Part shown: positions 22,836-33,589 of the stretch, piece by piece | How the letters are laid out: each line of letters begins with the position of its first letter | Numbering within the stretch: the stretch's first letter is position 1 | Assembly: GCA_038093975.1 (NCBI GenBank) | Contig: JBBPTG010000072.1 | Location: 62,001-126,000 of the forward strand | Reading direction: 5' to 3' | DNA: 64,000 nucleotides | Source of the DNA: Chalciporus piperatus | Lineage: Eukaryota > Basidiomycota > Agaricomycetes > Boletales > Boletaceae | Notes under the pieces: generated by a model | What the model was told of the DNA's origin: nothing | Databases searched by the model: none | The model's input: only the letters and a program-made list of their open reading frames with translations | Made by a program: the position numbers and the translations under genes

Positions 22836-25800
22836 TCACTGAACGGTGCAACGCGATGGCGCTTCTTCGCGTTTGCGTTGCGCACGGTGCTCCTCAAACC
22901 CATGCAGCCATGATTCGTCTTCAAGACGCTTGCGTTGTTCCTCCTGCTTTCTATGTACTTCCTCTAGTCGCCAGCGTTCCTCTTCTTCTTTCCGGTGCAT
23001 TTCTTCTCGCCTTCTACGTTCTTCAGTTTGTCTCCTCCGTTCCTCGGCTAGTCTTTGGAGTAGGATCACTTGCCTCGCGTGCTCCTCTGCCTGCCTAAGA
23101 CTTTCGTCCTTACGTCTCTGCTCTTCCGCTTGCCTTGTACGTTCTGCCTCTTGCTTCATTCGCTCCCCAGCTAGTTTCCTCGACCTCTCCACTCGTATCC
23201 TGCGTTCCTCCTCTAGCCTGATGCGTTCTTCCTCGCGCCGACGTTCTGTCTCTTGCTTCATTCGCTCCTCAGCTAGCTTCCTCAACCTTTCCACTTGTAT
23301 CCTGCGCTCCTCCTCTAGCCTGAGGCGTTCTTGCTCATGCCTACGTTCTTCCTCTTGCTTCGTTCGCTCTTCAGCTTGCCTCTTTAACTTTTCCAATAGC
23401 CGACAGTGCTCCTCTGCTTTCCTCGTTCGCTCTTCCTCTCGCCTCTTAGATTCCTCCTCCTGCCTCTCTCGTTCTTCTTCTTCATGCTTGCGTTTCTCCT
23501 CGGCCTCCTTGGCAGATTCCAACTCAGCTTCCAACTGGGCCATGGAACGTTTGTGTTCAGCCTCGGCCTCCTCACGCTTCTGCTGTGCCTCCAGTTCCTT
23601 CCGAGCTATCGCCTCTAACCGTTCAGCTTCCTTATCGCAGGCAGAACATGTCGAAGGCTGCCCGGTCCGACACTCCCAGCGGATTTGATGACGATCCACT
23701 GGACATCTCGCGTTCAGTTGGTGCTTGCATTGCGAGATGTTGTGAGGATCACTTGACGCATGGCTTCGATCCGGGTGACATTTCATCGGACATGCGTGCC
23801 CACATGCAAGTATGAATCCACTGGGCAGATTCCGTGAGATCATGGTTCCCGTGCGAATGAATGGGACAAGATCATGTATGGACTCACCACGCCTGCATGC
23901 ATCCACCATCAGGACATTTACTGTCGAAATCGGTCGCATGCTTGAGTAGGACAGCTCGTTCTGGATGCCCCTGGCACCAGACAGGGAATCCCTGGTAGAC
24001 ATACTGTCCCTTCTTGAGTAGAGCGAACAACCGTCCCCAGAGAGGTCCGCCTTGCTTGGAATTCACGAAGGTGAGGGAGTTACCTATCAAGATAAGTCCG
24101 TCTCTGGCTCGAGAGAGAAGTACATTCAAACGCTCAGGCGAGTTCATGAAGCCTATCGCATTAGATTTGTTGGATCTCGTGAGGCTCGCGACAACGATGT
24201 CGCTCTCCTCTCCTTGATAGTTATCTACACGTGGGAAGATGTTGAGAGTAATTCGCCGAAAGATCTCTCGCTTACCTATGGTGGACAGCCTGATTCCGGC
24301 TTTCTTAGACTTCTGCTCAGGAGGAACGACAGTAGATAACCCCGCTCGTGCGAGGTCGGCCGCATCCATATCATTCAGGATTGGATCGTTTTCACGTTTC
24401 AACACTTCCCGGAGCTTGTAGAGTTGACCGAGGTAGGGGGTAAGGACGACGACGTTCTCGCTCTTGTAACCTTGCTGGACGAGGTAGCGAACTATCTTGA
24501 ACACCATATCTGCCTCATAGGTGTTCTGCTTCGATGCCGTAGCGCCGCCATCTAGACGATCTCCCACGAGCGATTCGTCGTCCTCTGGGTGAGTGTGGTC
24601 AACGAAGATAACGTTTGAACGTACTCCACGGATGTCTGGCCTCTGCAAGGTCGAGGGTGCGTCGACGAGTTCTGGGTAGGTAAGCTCGCGAACGAAAGTA
24701 GAGATCTCGGGGCGCATCCGGTGTTGCATGGCCAAAGTCGTATGAGGGTAGCCTTTGAGTACGAGACGTTCGAAGAGTGACCGATTGAGGTCAAATCCCT
24801 CGCCCTTTTCGACGGTCAACCGATAGTTGTTGACCTTGGGTCGCAGTTGCCTGTTGATAATGTTAGACCGCAGTAGTAGAAATGCTGGAAACTTGCTTGT
24901 GATCGCCGATGAGTATCATGCGCTCGACGCGCTGCGACAAGGCGGTCAAGAGATGACTTTCTAGGATCTCTCCCGCCTCCTCCACAAGCAGGACTTGTGG
25001 ACCAACTTTATTGATGGCATCGGCATAGATCGCCGCGCCCGTGGTAGTACATGCGATGATCCGCTTGTTCCGCAAGATCGCTACGGTCGATTCCCCGAAT
25101 TCTGATTTAATCTTCGCTTGCGTCTCACTTTGCTTTTGGCCGGCTTGCGAGATCGACTCGGCGGCCCTAGCGACGAATTCGTCGAGCCACGTCTCCATGA
25201 GCTGATTGCGGGCTGAGTGGTCCATGCTCCATATGTGAGCAGCTGCTCGAACGTGCGGCTCGTCTTGCAACACACCAGCACCCTTACCACGCCTCCAGCG
25301 ATCAAAGAGATACTTCTCGTCAATGGCTTTCCCGTTCTGCCCAACGCGAGTCATCCCATCTTCATCGACGAGTGGCACATGGAATGCATCGAAGAACTCT
25401 TGTTGGTGCAGCCTCAGCTGCGTCAGCAAACTCTTGTCTATGTCCAAGATTGCGTTGAAGTGGTTTCGAAGTGAGACGTCTAAACTAGACGCGGCTTTTC
25501 GGAGTTCTTTGATGCGCTCCCAGGGATACCGGACACCCGCACGTGGTTGCCTCTGAAGGGCGAGATGTTCAGTGGCTTGATTGGCCCGGCCGCCAAGGCG
25601 GACAATCGAACTGTCGGGAATATCGTACTTCAAAAGGTCGCCGACGAACTGATCGAGGGCATGGTTTGTATAGCAAACGACAAGGATGGTTTGAGGAGTC
25701 TTGTCATGTATCGCTTTCGAAAGTAGAGCACCAATGAATGACTTTCCAGTTCCTGCGAGGGTTGTGAGACAATGGGGCGATTAAGCTCAACGACTGAACT

Positions 25801-27286
25801 CACCGGGAGGCCCTTGAATTAGTGATACGCGCTGTGCCAGTCCTCCTATCATGGACTTGGCCTGAGGTTGGTCGAGATGGATGGATTTAGGGAGCTCCAA
25901 GAGGCGGCCGATATCAATGGAGTAGTCTGACGCGAGCTTGTCGGCGACATGTGATAGCGCCGCAGTGTTTCGTGCAGACTCGACGGGGACATCCGCGTTC
26001 CAGAATAGGATTTCTTTAGAGAGAGGAACCGTACGCATCTTTTGGAGTGCTGAGAGGACGGGCTCGAACGCAAATGTGGCAGTGTCGATTTGGATGAGCT
26101 GGATGTCTTTGACTGCGCAAAGAGATGTGATGGTCTTCGTTATGTTGCTAGCGCCATCGAGCTGGAGGACGATGATGGGAGGGTTAGAGGCGAGGAGTTC
26201 CTCGACGCGGTTGACTGTGCCGAAGCTGATGATGTCTTTACCTGCCACGAGGCAAACCAGCGACTGATGTTTCAAAATCCTAGAGCCACGGGGATCCCGG
26301 GTAAGGAAACGAACACGAGCAGCTGGTTCTTCGATCGCCTTCATCTGCCCAAAGTCTTGACCACACCGGAGCTCGATTCCCCAGCGAGTCTTCCGGTCGC
26401 CGTCCCCGGTGTAAACACCGGCGATAGACAATCGGTTAACGCACAGACCACGATGTTTTCCCTTCTTCGTCTGCAGTGCCACCTGGATCCCCTCCCGGAT
26501 GTCAAATATCATGTCCTCCCGCAACATACGAAAGATATTGTCCAAATAACCATCTTCAGATGGTTCCGTGGTATCCAGGTCGTCGTGGAATGCTGTACGA
26601 AGGAAGGAGGGTTTCTGGCACATGACTTCGTCGCCAGTGGGTATGATGCCGATTTTGCGGAAGTCGGGAGAGTCGTTATCATGACGTCCACCAGGCCCGC
26701 TGGATACGCCAAGAGCCGTTACAATGTTGCTGTCCGAGAGAATGTGTTTGATGAGATGTCCCGTTTCCCTGATTTCGTGCTTGGATGACGCAGCAAGTTT
26801 GTCCAGAACGGCTGGCTGACCAGCAAGATCTCGATATGGGTTTGTATCGTGGGCTTGTAACGTCAAAAGTCGAGAGAGTACTCTGGCAAAGACCAACTGA
26901 GCAGAATCGCTCAACGTGTCTTGCCGGAATGCGCTAACGAAAGCAGACCAAAAGATCGGTGGTTCGACAATGTGGAATAGGACATTCTCCAAGGTGATGT
27001 CACCGACATCAGAATCCCGTAGGAGATATTCAAGGACGGTGGATCCCAATCCATTCATGAACTGGGTAGAAAGGTCATATCGCATGGCAGACTGGACAGA
27101 GGAGAGGCCATGAACGCTGTCGATGATCACGTTCAAGCATACGACAGGATCGTCCTGTACGCAGATGCCTTCCAGGAAAAGGTTTGCACCCCGTGGGTCA
27201 ATTGTGACAGTCCCCGCTAGGATGTCGTGAAAACGTTTCTTCAGCCTTGCAACACGGCTGGCAGTGGATTGTTGTTTAGGATCCAT
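22836..27286 (-). CDS. ZNFX1-like SF1 helicase with C-terminal coiled coil (paralogue lacking AAA modules)
   Basis: Minus-strand model with five exons: 27286-25804, 25752-24897, 24850-24276, 24224-23888, 23820-22836; 1411 aa, phases consistent. The ATG at 27286 (MDPKQQSTAS) is preferred over frame-open codons upstream. The N-terminal ~330 residues are an alpha-rich region with LREDMIFDIREGI, as in ZNFX1-type proteins. Helicase: Walker A GPPGTGKS (~494), TNHALDQF, VEEAGEILE, GDHKQLRP, QHRMRPE, QGEESD, SPERLNVLLSRARD. NF-X1-like zinc region ~1060-1144 (CGFILACGHACPMKCHP, CRTGQPSTCSACDK). Residues ~1145-1400 are an E/R-rich coiled coil containing a 34-residue tandem duplication. The family suggests an RNA-binding ATPase. 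The intron after GDHK (24851-24896) is GC-AG while its counterpart at 1494-1541 is GT-AG. The protein stops where the other copy begins its AAA modules. Confidence 0.88.
23160..23365 (-). repeat. 102-bp tandem duplication in coiled-coil coding sequence
   Basis: Two near-identical 102-bp units (period 34 codons) start near 23161 and 23263. They encode LEEERRIxVERxRKLAxERMKQ-type segments of the helicase paralogue's coiled coil, and lengthen it in phase with whole heptads (34 is close to 5 heptads minus one residue). Confidence 0.75.
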
Positions 27287-27865
27287 GTGGGTTGGGAACT
27301 GCGAGAGTTGGTCGAGCTTGAGTAGCGTTGTCAATGAGAGGGAAGTGCCAGTGAGAACCGGTTCGACGTGGGCATGCACAGGAAGAACACTGCACAGGAA
27401 GAAGCCTTGCGTCCGCAAGACTCGCGCAGCACCGAGTCCAGGATGGACCGTGTGAGCGATCCAACATGCAAGTTGATTTTTGATCGGTTCTGGTTGAACT
27501 CTGAATCAACTTGAACTAAGATAGACGTACTAGCTTAGTACCATCACATTCAAGTTGTTCAACTGCTGTTTATGCTTCAAGCTTCAATCAGTCATGTAGT
27601 TCCTTGGTCACTGGTTCCTTCGGAATAGGTGCAACTTCACACTTATGTCAACGTTGTGACTCCGCGGCAGAAAACTTTTTTGGGACCAACAGCCACTAGC
27701 AGTCACTGCGTTGGTTGCTGAAGTGAGTTCCCACTACATACAGTCGACTATCTCATACTGCATACGGCCGGGAGACAAAAAACTTTATGCATTATGAGAA
27801 TTATTCAGTATCATATCTGTGACGTAGTGTGACATACGTGACCGTCACGCTATGTGGCAAGGTAA
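27287..27865. other. Upstream region of the helicase paralogue; no gene seen
   Basis: About 0.6 kb containing the presumed promoter of the minus-strand helicase gene. An inverted-repeat arm (TTATGCATTATG) lies at about 27784-27795; its partner is near 28252 beyond the transposase relic. Confidence 0.4.
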
Positions 27866-28273
27866 CTATGCACTCGGGCGAGTGAGGAAAGCATCTAAGG
27901 TAGTCTGTCGGGCATGAAGCAGTTCTTCCCGACGAAGATAAACACGGAAATGATGAAGGTGTGTCAATAAGCCAAGTGGGAGGTCTGACCTTGCATCACC
28001 ATGTTGCAAACATGCCTCCATGAGTTTCTCGCAAAGATCGAGTGCCTCGCCGCGGGAAATGTCCGGTTCCTTGGCCTCGTCTTCATCAGAGTCGATCTCG
28101 ATCACCTCATTGTTCTTTTCTGTGATCTCTCGAACCACGGCAGCAACAATTCCTTTGTCCATGAGGAAGAGGAGCATTACGAGGTTTACGCTTTTCAGCA
28201 GGCATGGTTGTGAGAACTTGGTGCTTGGGGTCCCACCTCTATTGTGGGTCCCCCATAATGCATAATTGGCCAC
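27866..28273 (-). pseudogene. C-terminal relic of a pogo/Tigger-like (DDE_1) transposase
   Basis: 135 codons open on the minus strand. The start is not supported, so it is read as a fragment. It contains an acidic stretch (EIDSDEDEAKEPD), a helix GEALDLCEKLMEACLQ, another helix, and the terminal signature ARQTTLDAFL. That order (acidic linker, two helices, K/R-Q-T-T-L/I-D-x-F) resembles the C-terminus of pogo/Tigger and CENP-B-like transposases. The catalytic DDE core and helix-turn-helix are missing. It is flanked by a 12-bp inverted repeat at about 27784 and 28252, but these arms are inside or next to the fragment rather than proven termini. It could alternatively be an unrelated host gene fragment. 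Confidence 0.5.
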
Positions 28274-28699
28274 GTAGGTCTATGCATGGTGGTGGGCGAA
28301 GCCCACCAACACAGCGTGATGCTTACATAAGCTGTCCTGCAATATGCTGAGACCGAGACATGGCACACTTTCGAGAATGCACCACCTCGGGCCGTAGATA
28401 GACGTGAAACAGTGTAGGTACATTCATACATAGTATATATACATGGTCTCCAAGCCCGAAAGGCATGAATTGAATGTGTCATTGAAATATGAGGATATGG
28501 GTGGTTTGGAAGAAGGCCAAAAGTCGTGATTGTGACATCCACGACACAGTACTTTAAAAACCGTCGTGAAGGCATGGACGAGGGAGTACAATCCGTCAAT
28601 TTTTCTCTGTAAACCTGGAGTAATTGAGGTGTATTCGGTACAATCTCGAACTCCCACCTGGAATACCCCTGTACATAGTGAAGTAGCCCGGATCGGGAT

Positions 28700-29304
28700 T
28701 CGGGTAGGCTTCTTCGTTGATGCAATATACACGATACCCCCAACAAAACGCTGTCCTTGCGTCCAAACTGTGAAAACTAAACGAACTCAGCCGATGCCTA
28801 AGAGAGGCGGAAACGACTATATTCACCTAAACGAACTAGGTACAACTCAAATAAGTAAAGGAACTAAGTAAAGAGAGTAAATACTCACCTCAGCCGATGC
28901 CTAAGAGAGGCGGAAACGACTGAGGTGCTCTGGAAGTGAGACGAGGAATTTAAGTAAATGGGTGGAGATGTGCTCGGAACGATCCGACGTGATTCCGGTC
29001 CGGAATGACCGATTCCGGGTGCAAAAGGATCAAGCCATGTCAAGGACTTGACATGGATAAGAATAGAAAGGGTGAATGGTGAACAGAGATGTCACGAAAG
29101 GGAATAGACAAGTGAATGACATATAGGAGAACATACGAATGTAAAAGGGATCCGTTACAACGAATCCGGAGATGTTTCCGTGCGTTCCGGACATCGGAAA
29201 CATCAGATTAAACACGGAATGCATCCGGAAGTATCCGGAGACGGATAGGGGCTATCCGGAAGCGGAAAGGAGCGGATAAGCACGGATTGGACTATATTTT
29301 GACA
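28700..29304 (-). repeat. 3' LTR of Copia element 1 (inner end clear, outer end approximate)
   Basis: On the minus strand the pol frame ends at 29292. A purine-rich tract (GAGTGGGAG) precedes a TG at 29304-29303 that begins TGTCAAAATATAG, the usual PPT-TG LTR start. The outer boundary is not resolved; I place it loosely. A 33-bp direct repeat (28786-28818 and 28889-28921) lies within this stretch. No second LTR is present because the 5' side is truncated. Confidence 0.5.
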
Positions 29305-30853
29305 CTCCCACTCGAGCGCAATCGTAATCCCATCCCACGAACGAACTTCCAGTGTTGCTCCCTGACAAGAGGCTTGGTAAGGATGTCGGCGACCATGTCC
29401 CCAGTAGGAACATATTGGATAACGGCTTCTCCGGTCGCAACCAAGTCGTCCCGGACGAAGTGGTACTTCCGTTTGATATGCTTGGTTCGAGCTCGGAACT
29501 GAGGATCACGGGAAAGGATGATGGCGGCCTGATTATCGCAGTTGAGCGTTGTTGGGCCCTTCTGAGGATGTCCAATCTCTGCAAAGAAGGTCCGGAGCCA
29601 AGCGAGATGCTGTCCAGCGAGACTGAGTCCGATGTACTCTGATTCCGTGGTAGACAGTGCGACCATGCTCTGCTGTTTGCTGGACCAGGAAATGGCACCG
29701 CGATTGCTGAGAAACAGGAATCCGGAAGTGGAACGGGAGTTGTCTGGGTCCTGCGACCATCCAGCGTCAGAGTATCCATGGAAGTCCTGGTCCAAGGACA
29801 CATCAGTTCCGTCGTACCGAAGTTCCATGTCTGAAGTTGCTCGAATGTAACGGAGGACACGCTTTGCGGCTTCCCAATGGCACATCTTGGGTGCGGAACT
29901 GTAACGGGCGAGGTGTCCAACAGTGTACGCGATATCCGGACGTGTTCCAAGCATGAGATACATGAGGGACCCGATGACGGTAAGGTAAGAAACAAGCTTC
30001 CCTTCAATCCGGAGTTCCGGAATCGTGGTGTTGTCCTCAGGATCTGTCGCAGAGAGATGTATGCCATGGACCATAGGAGTCCAGACGGGAGCGGAGTTGG
30101 ACATTCCAGTTCGCTCTAGAACGGTGCGAGCATACTGGGATTGACTCAAGGAGATGGTCCGGAGTTTCCGGTCGCGACGGATTTCGATTCCCAGGATGTA
30201 CTTGGCTTCTCCAAGGTCGTGCATTTTGAATGCAGCGGAAAGGGCCTCCTTACAGGAGTTGATGAAACCCCTGGAGGTGGCTGCAAGGAGAAGGTCGTCG
30301 ACATACACAACAAGGAAACAGACCTGTCCGTCTTTCCGAAGGACGTAAAGGCAGGTCTCTGCGTCGAGTCTGGTGAATCCGAGTTCTCCAAGCTTTTTGT
30401 CCAGGGTTTTGTTCCAAGTACGTCCGGCTTGTTTAAGGCCATATAGGGAGCGTCTGAGTCTCCAACAGCATCCGGAAGGAATGGGAACACCGTCCGGAGG
30501 TAGGAGGTACAATTCCTCCTCGAGCTCTCCGTTGAGATATGCGGTGGAGACATCCATTTGATCCAGTTCCAAGTTATGCTTCGCGGCAAGAGCAATGATG
30601 GTCCGGACGGAATCGAGGTTTGCTACGGGAGCGAATACTTCCTGATAGTCAACTCCTTCGCGCTGGGTAAACCCTCGAGCAACAATCCGGACCTTGTATC
30701 GTTCGATCATGCCGTTCTGATCGCGTTTGATGCGGAACACGGGCTTGGAAGTGATCGGATTGACTCCGGATGGAATGGGGACAGTTTCGTAGACATGGTT
30801 GGTGTTTAAGCTGAGGAGTTCCTCCTCGACAGCGGATCTCCACTGGTCTCATC
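29292..30853 (-). pseudogene. Ty1/Copia RT-RNase H fragment (element 1)
   Basis: About 520 uninterrupted codons of Copia reverse transcriptase and RNase H. Motifs: QWRSAVEEEL and YETVPIP (start of RT_Copia domain), RYKVRIVARGFTQREG, QMDVSTAYLNGELEEELY, YGLKQAGRTWN, FLVVYVDDLLLA (YVDD active site), GSLMYLMLGTRPDIAY, then RNase H DAGWSQDP, STTESEYIGL, DNQAA and ADILTKPL. Gag, protease and integrase are absent; similarity stops at about 30853, where a tandem-repeat array begins on the 5' side. The frame itself carries no stop, so the truncation may be fairly recent. It is classed as a pseudogene because it cannot make a full polyprotein. Confidence 0.9.
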
Positions 30854-30885
30854 AGCAAGACTGTAAAAAGTCTGAAATGACTGGA

Positions 30886-30923
30886 GCTTACTTGTCTGAC
30901 TGGAGCCAGTCAGACAAGTGAGC
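30886..30923. repeat. Near-perfect hairpin at the left edge of the tandem array
   Basis: Arms ACTTGTCTGACTGG (30890-30903) and CCAGTCAGACAAGT (30906-30919) are perfect 14-bp inverted copies with a 2-base loop. Pairing extends to 18 bp (30886-30923) with one T/G wobble. It sits directly between the Copia truncation point and the 8-bp array. Confidence 0.85.
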
Positions 30924-31769
30924 CAGTAGCCAAGTGCCCCAGGCATCCAGTAGTCTCAGTCATCCAGTAACCAAGTGTTCCAGTCATCCAATAGTCTCAG
31001 TCATCCAGTAGTCCAGTGAGTCAGTGCTCCAGTAACCTCAGTAGTCTCAGTCATCCAGTCATCTAGTCACCCAGTCAGTTCAGTGTGGCAGTGCTCCAGT
31101 GCTCCAGTCACCCAGTCAATTCAGTGTGGCAGTGCTCCAGTCATCCAGTCACCCAGTCAGTTCAGTGTGGCAGTGCTCCAGTGTTCCAGTCACCCAGTCA
31201 ATTCAGTGTGGCAGTGCTCCAGTCATCCAGTCACCCAGTCAGTTCAGTGTGGCAGTGCTCCAGTGTTCCAGTCACCCAGTCAATTCAGTGTGGCAGTGCT
31301 CCAGTGCTCCAGTCATCCAGTAATATCAGTAATATCAGTAATCCAGTAGCTCAGTAGCCCAGTACTTCAGTACTCCAGTAGCCCAGTAGTGCAGTAACTA
31401 AGCAATCCAGTGGTCCAGTAATTCAGTTGGCAAGTGAGTTCAGTCACCCAGTAGCCAAGTCATCCAGTCATCTAGTAGCTCAGTCACCCAATAGCCAAGT
31501 ATCCCAGTCATCCAGTCACTCAGTAGCTCAGTTACCCAGTTATCCAGTTATCCAGTCACTCAGTAGCTCAGTTACCCAGTTATCTAGTCACTCAGTCACT
31601 CAGTAGCTCAGTTACCCAGTTATCCAGTTATCCAGTCACTCAGTAGCTCAGTTACCCAGTTATCTAGTCACTCAGTCACTCAGTAGCTCAGTTACCCAGT
31701 TACCCAGTTATCTAGTCACTCAGTCACTCAGTAGCTCAGTTACCCAGTCACTCAGTCACTCAGTCATCC
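30924..31769. repeat. 8-bp-period tandem array (YAGTNNYY units) with a 41-bp higher-order block
   Basis: About 0.85 kb made almost wholly of octamers beginning CAGT or TAGT (for example CAGTCACC, CAGTAGCT, CAGTTACC, CAGTCATC). From 31081 to about 31326 the octamers are organised as six copies of a 41-bp higher-order unit that begins CAGTGTGG (31081, 31122, 31163, 31204, 31245, 31286). A second higher-order block lies at about 31530-31760. Open frames through this stretch are a by-product of the repeat and are not genes. Confidence 0.9.
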
Positions 31770-31797
31770 AGTACAATGAGCCAGCTCATTCTGTACT
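31770..31797. repeat. Imperfect hairpin at the right edge of the tandem array
   Basis: AGTAC-AATGAG / CTCATT-(CT)-GTACT inverted arms around CCAG, with a 2-base bulge. Like the left hairpin it carries GAGCCAG at its centre. The octamer array ends here. Confidence 0.65.
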
Positions 31798-31857
31798 AGT
31801 ATCTGTCACTCAAGGATCTAACTGGAAGCAGAGAGGGGTGACAAGCAATGATGACAC

Positions 31858-32403
31858 ATGTTCGAATTTTGGAGAAGTCGTGTACTCACGTCTCCGTTGG
31901 CATATCAGGAAACATCGCACAAGTTATCCACAGTTAAACGACCTGAAGTTTACAAACGATGGATGAGACTTCATCGTCCTCATACGGACAACTTCCTCAT
32001 GGGTCTGAAGCTATCGTCCTTTGCGGACCAGTTTCGGAACTGGTGGAAACATTTACTGTCGCCATCCCGTGAAGTGTCATCAGTGTCTCGCACAGACTGG
32101 TCTCAACTCTTGCGAGGAGGGCAAAACGGTATCACCTTGCTCGTTATCGGTTTAGCATGGCAGACGAGGGTTTTTCGAGTTCCGCATCGGCGTCACGCGG
32201 AGCTGTTCGAAATCTTACAGGAAGTGGAACGGGCGTTCAACCACATGCTTGCTTCCCTTTCTCACCAAACGGTCACCACCCCTTCAGTATCAGAGTCGTC
32301 TTTCGATGCGTCGTCCGCTACCGCGAAATCCCGTGGGAAGCGTGGTCGAAAAAGTGATTCCAAAGCGTTGAAGGTTAGCAAGAAGAAGAGACGATTGGCA
32401 TAG
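31858..32403 (+). CDS. Uncharacterised basidiomycete repetitive-family protein, probably partial
   Basis: 181 codons from an ATG at 31858. The segment RPEVYKRWMRLHRPH, then FRNWWKHLL, then DWSQLLRGGQNGITLLVIGLAW follows a pattern (RPxxVxxWxRxxR...FxxxWxxWWxxL...W..L..G.NG...V..L.W) that I recall from high-copy uncharacterised proteins of mushroom genomes. The tail is basic (KSRGKRGRKS, KKKRR), suggestive of a nuclear or nucleic-acid-bound protein. No enzymatic motif seen. The N-terminal third expected for the family is missing or spliced, so this may be a fragment. It lies between a repeat array and a hAT element. Confidence 0.5.
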   Translation: MFEFWRSRVLTSPLAYQETSHKLSTVKRPEVYKRWMRLHRPHTDNFLMGLKLSSFADQFRNWWKHLLSPSREVSSVSRTDWSQLLRGGQNGITLLVIGLAWQTRVFRVPHRRHAELFEILQEVERAFNHMLASLSHQTVTTPSVSESSFDASSATAKSRGKRGRKSDSKALKVSKKKRRLA

Positions 32404-33589
32404 ATAGGTTGTTTCAGATCGACAGCGGCTTTTTTGAACCCGTGTACTTATATCGTCCTCTGGTCCAACGTGTAACAATGCGTTTCCCCGCGACTTCACC
32501 GTCTACGTTGCACTCAGACCGGTATTACAAGTCAGTGAATATTGCTCCTGCTACTCAACGTCGCAAGCGTCGTCGAACGACAGAAATTGGTATACAATTC
32601 TATTTCTCTCCCCTTCAGGTGGCGGAGAGACATTCCCATTTATTGGCAATGTGGAGGCGCTGTGACAGACGTTTCCTATGCAGGCAAGAAATTTTCCTGG
32701 GGTGCTCTTCGTATCGCCCAACGTGTGGTTCCCTTGGTGATGTGCGTTTCAGTGCAATGTCTTACTTCAGAAGCGTGTGTCGGTCAACTTAAATCCGGAG
32801 GAGACCATCGAATGCACTGAGCAGTGTCGAAATGTCGTCTATCTCTTTACAGCTGTTTATCGTTCACGCGAACGACACCTCGTTTGCCGGTGTGTTCGCG
32901 AACAGTTGAGCTGTTTTCTTGCCTTTTTAAACAATGTGGAACTGACGATGGGCAGTAACTTTCGCTGGAGGCTTAGTAACTGTCGAGGCGTACGAAACTC
33001 AGTTCTCGACGAATCTCATCGACGGCCGACTTGCATACCATATATCCTCTGCGTTTTTGCGTGGCACGGAATCCTCCCGCAAATTGTTGTTTCTCAGTAA
33101 GAGACATTAATTCGAGCCCAGCAAAGTCTTGATCAACTTGTTCTTTAGACCTCTTGCTCGACATCGCCAAGCGAGGGTCCTTGATTCACCTGTGCGGTTT
33201 ACGTGACCTTTGGCACCTACTCTATGTATTGTCACGTGCGTTTGACAAGCAGGCTTTGGTCTTCCAATCGTGTGCGCACCAGCCTGGCTGGGATCTCGAA
33301 ATGCCCGGGCTGGAGTGTCTGGTAACTTGGGAGGAATTGGCAGAGTGGAGTCGTTCTGGTTTGACGCCACTTCGTTGAATCGATTGGCACACATATGAAC
33401 TGTCTACGTGAATGTAATGTATGCGTTAATCACGCTGGGAGAGTCGGAGCTTCGCTCATTAAGCACAATCCCAGCGAACGGGAGAGCTCGCAAGCAACAT
33501 TACATTTTGTCGTGACGTACGGCACGGATTAGGTACAGAACACAGCGAACTTTACACATCGATATCAAACGAAGAACTCGCACCGTCCA
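32404..33589. other. Stretch without a supportable gene, left flank of the hAT element
   Basis: About 1.2 kb between the uncharacterised CDS and the hAT left end. Short frames on both strands, none with family signatures. It is not a continuation of the Gypsy element that flanks the other side of the hAT. Confidence 0.4.

Noticed and set aside
31083..31357. Open frames of about 90 codons in all three plus-strand frames of the array
   Set aside because: They exist only because the repeat lacks stop codons; composition is a repeat artefact.
30924..31769. Regular short repeats that might be taken for a CRISPR array
   Set aside because: The unit is 8 bp with no unique spacers, and the context is eukaryotic; it is a tandem repeat.
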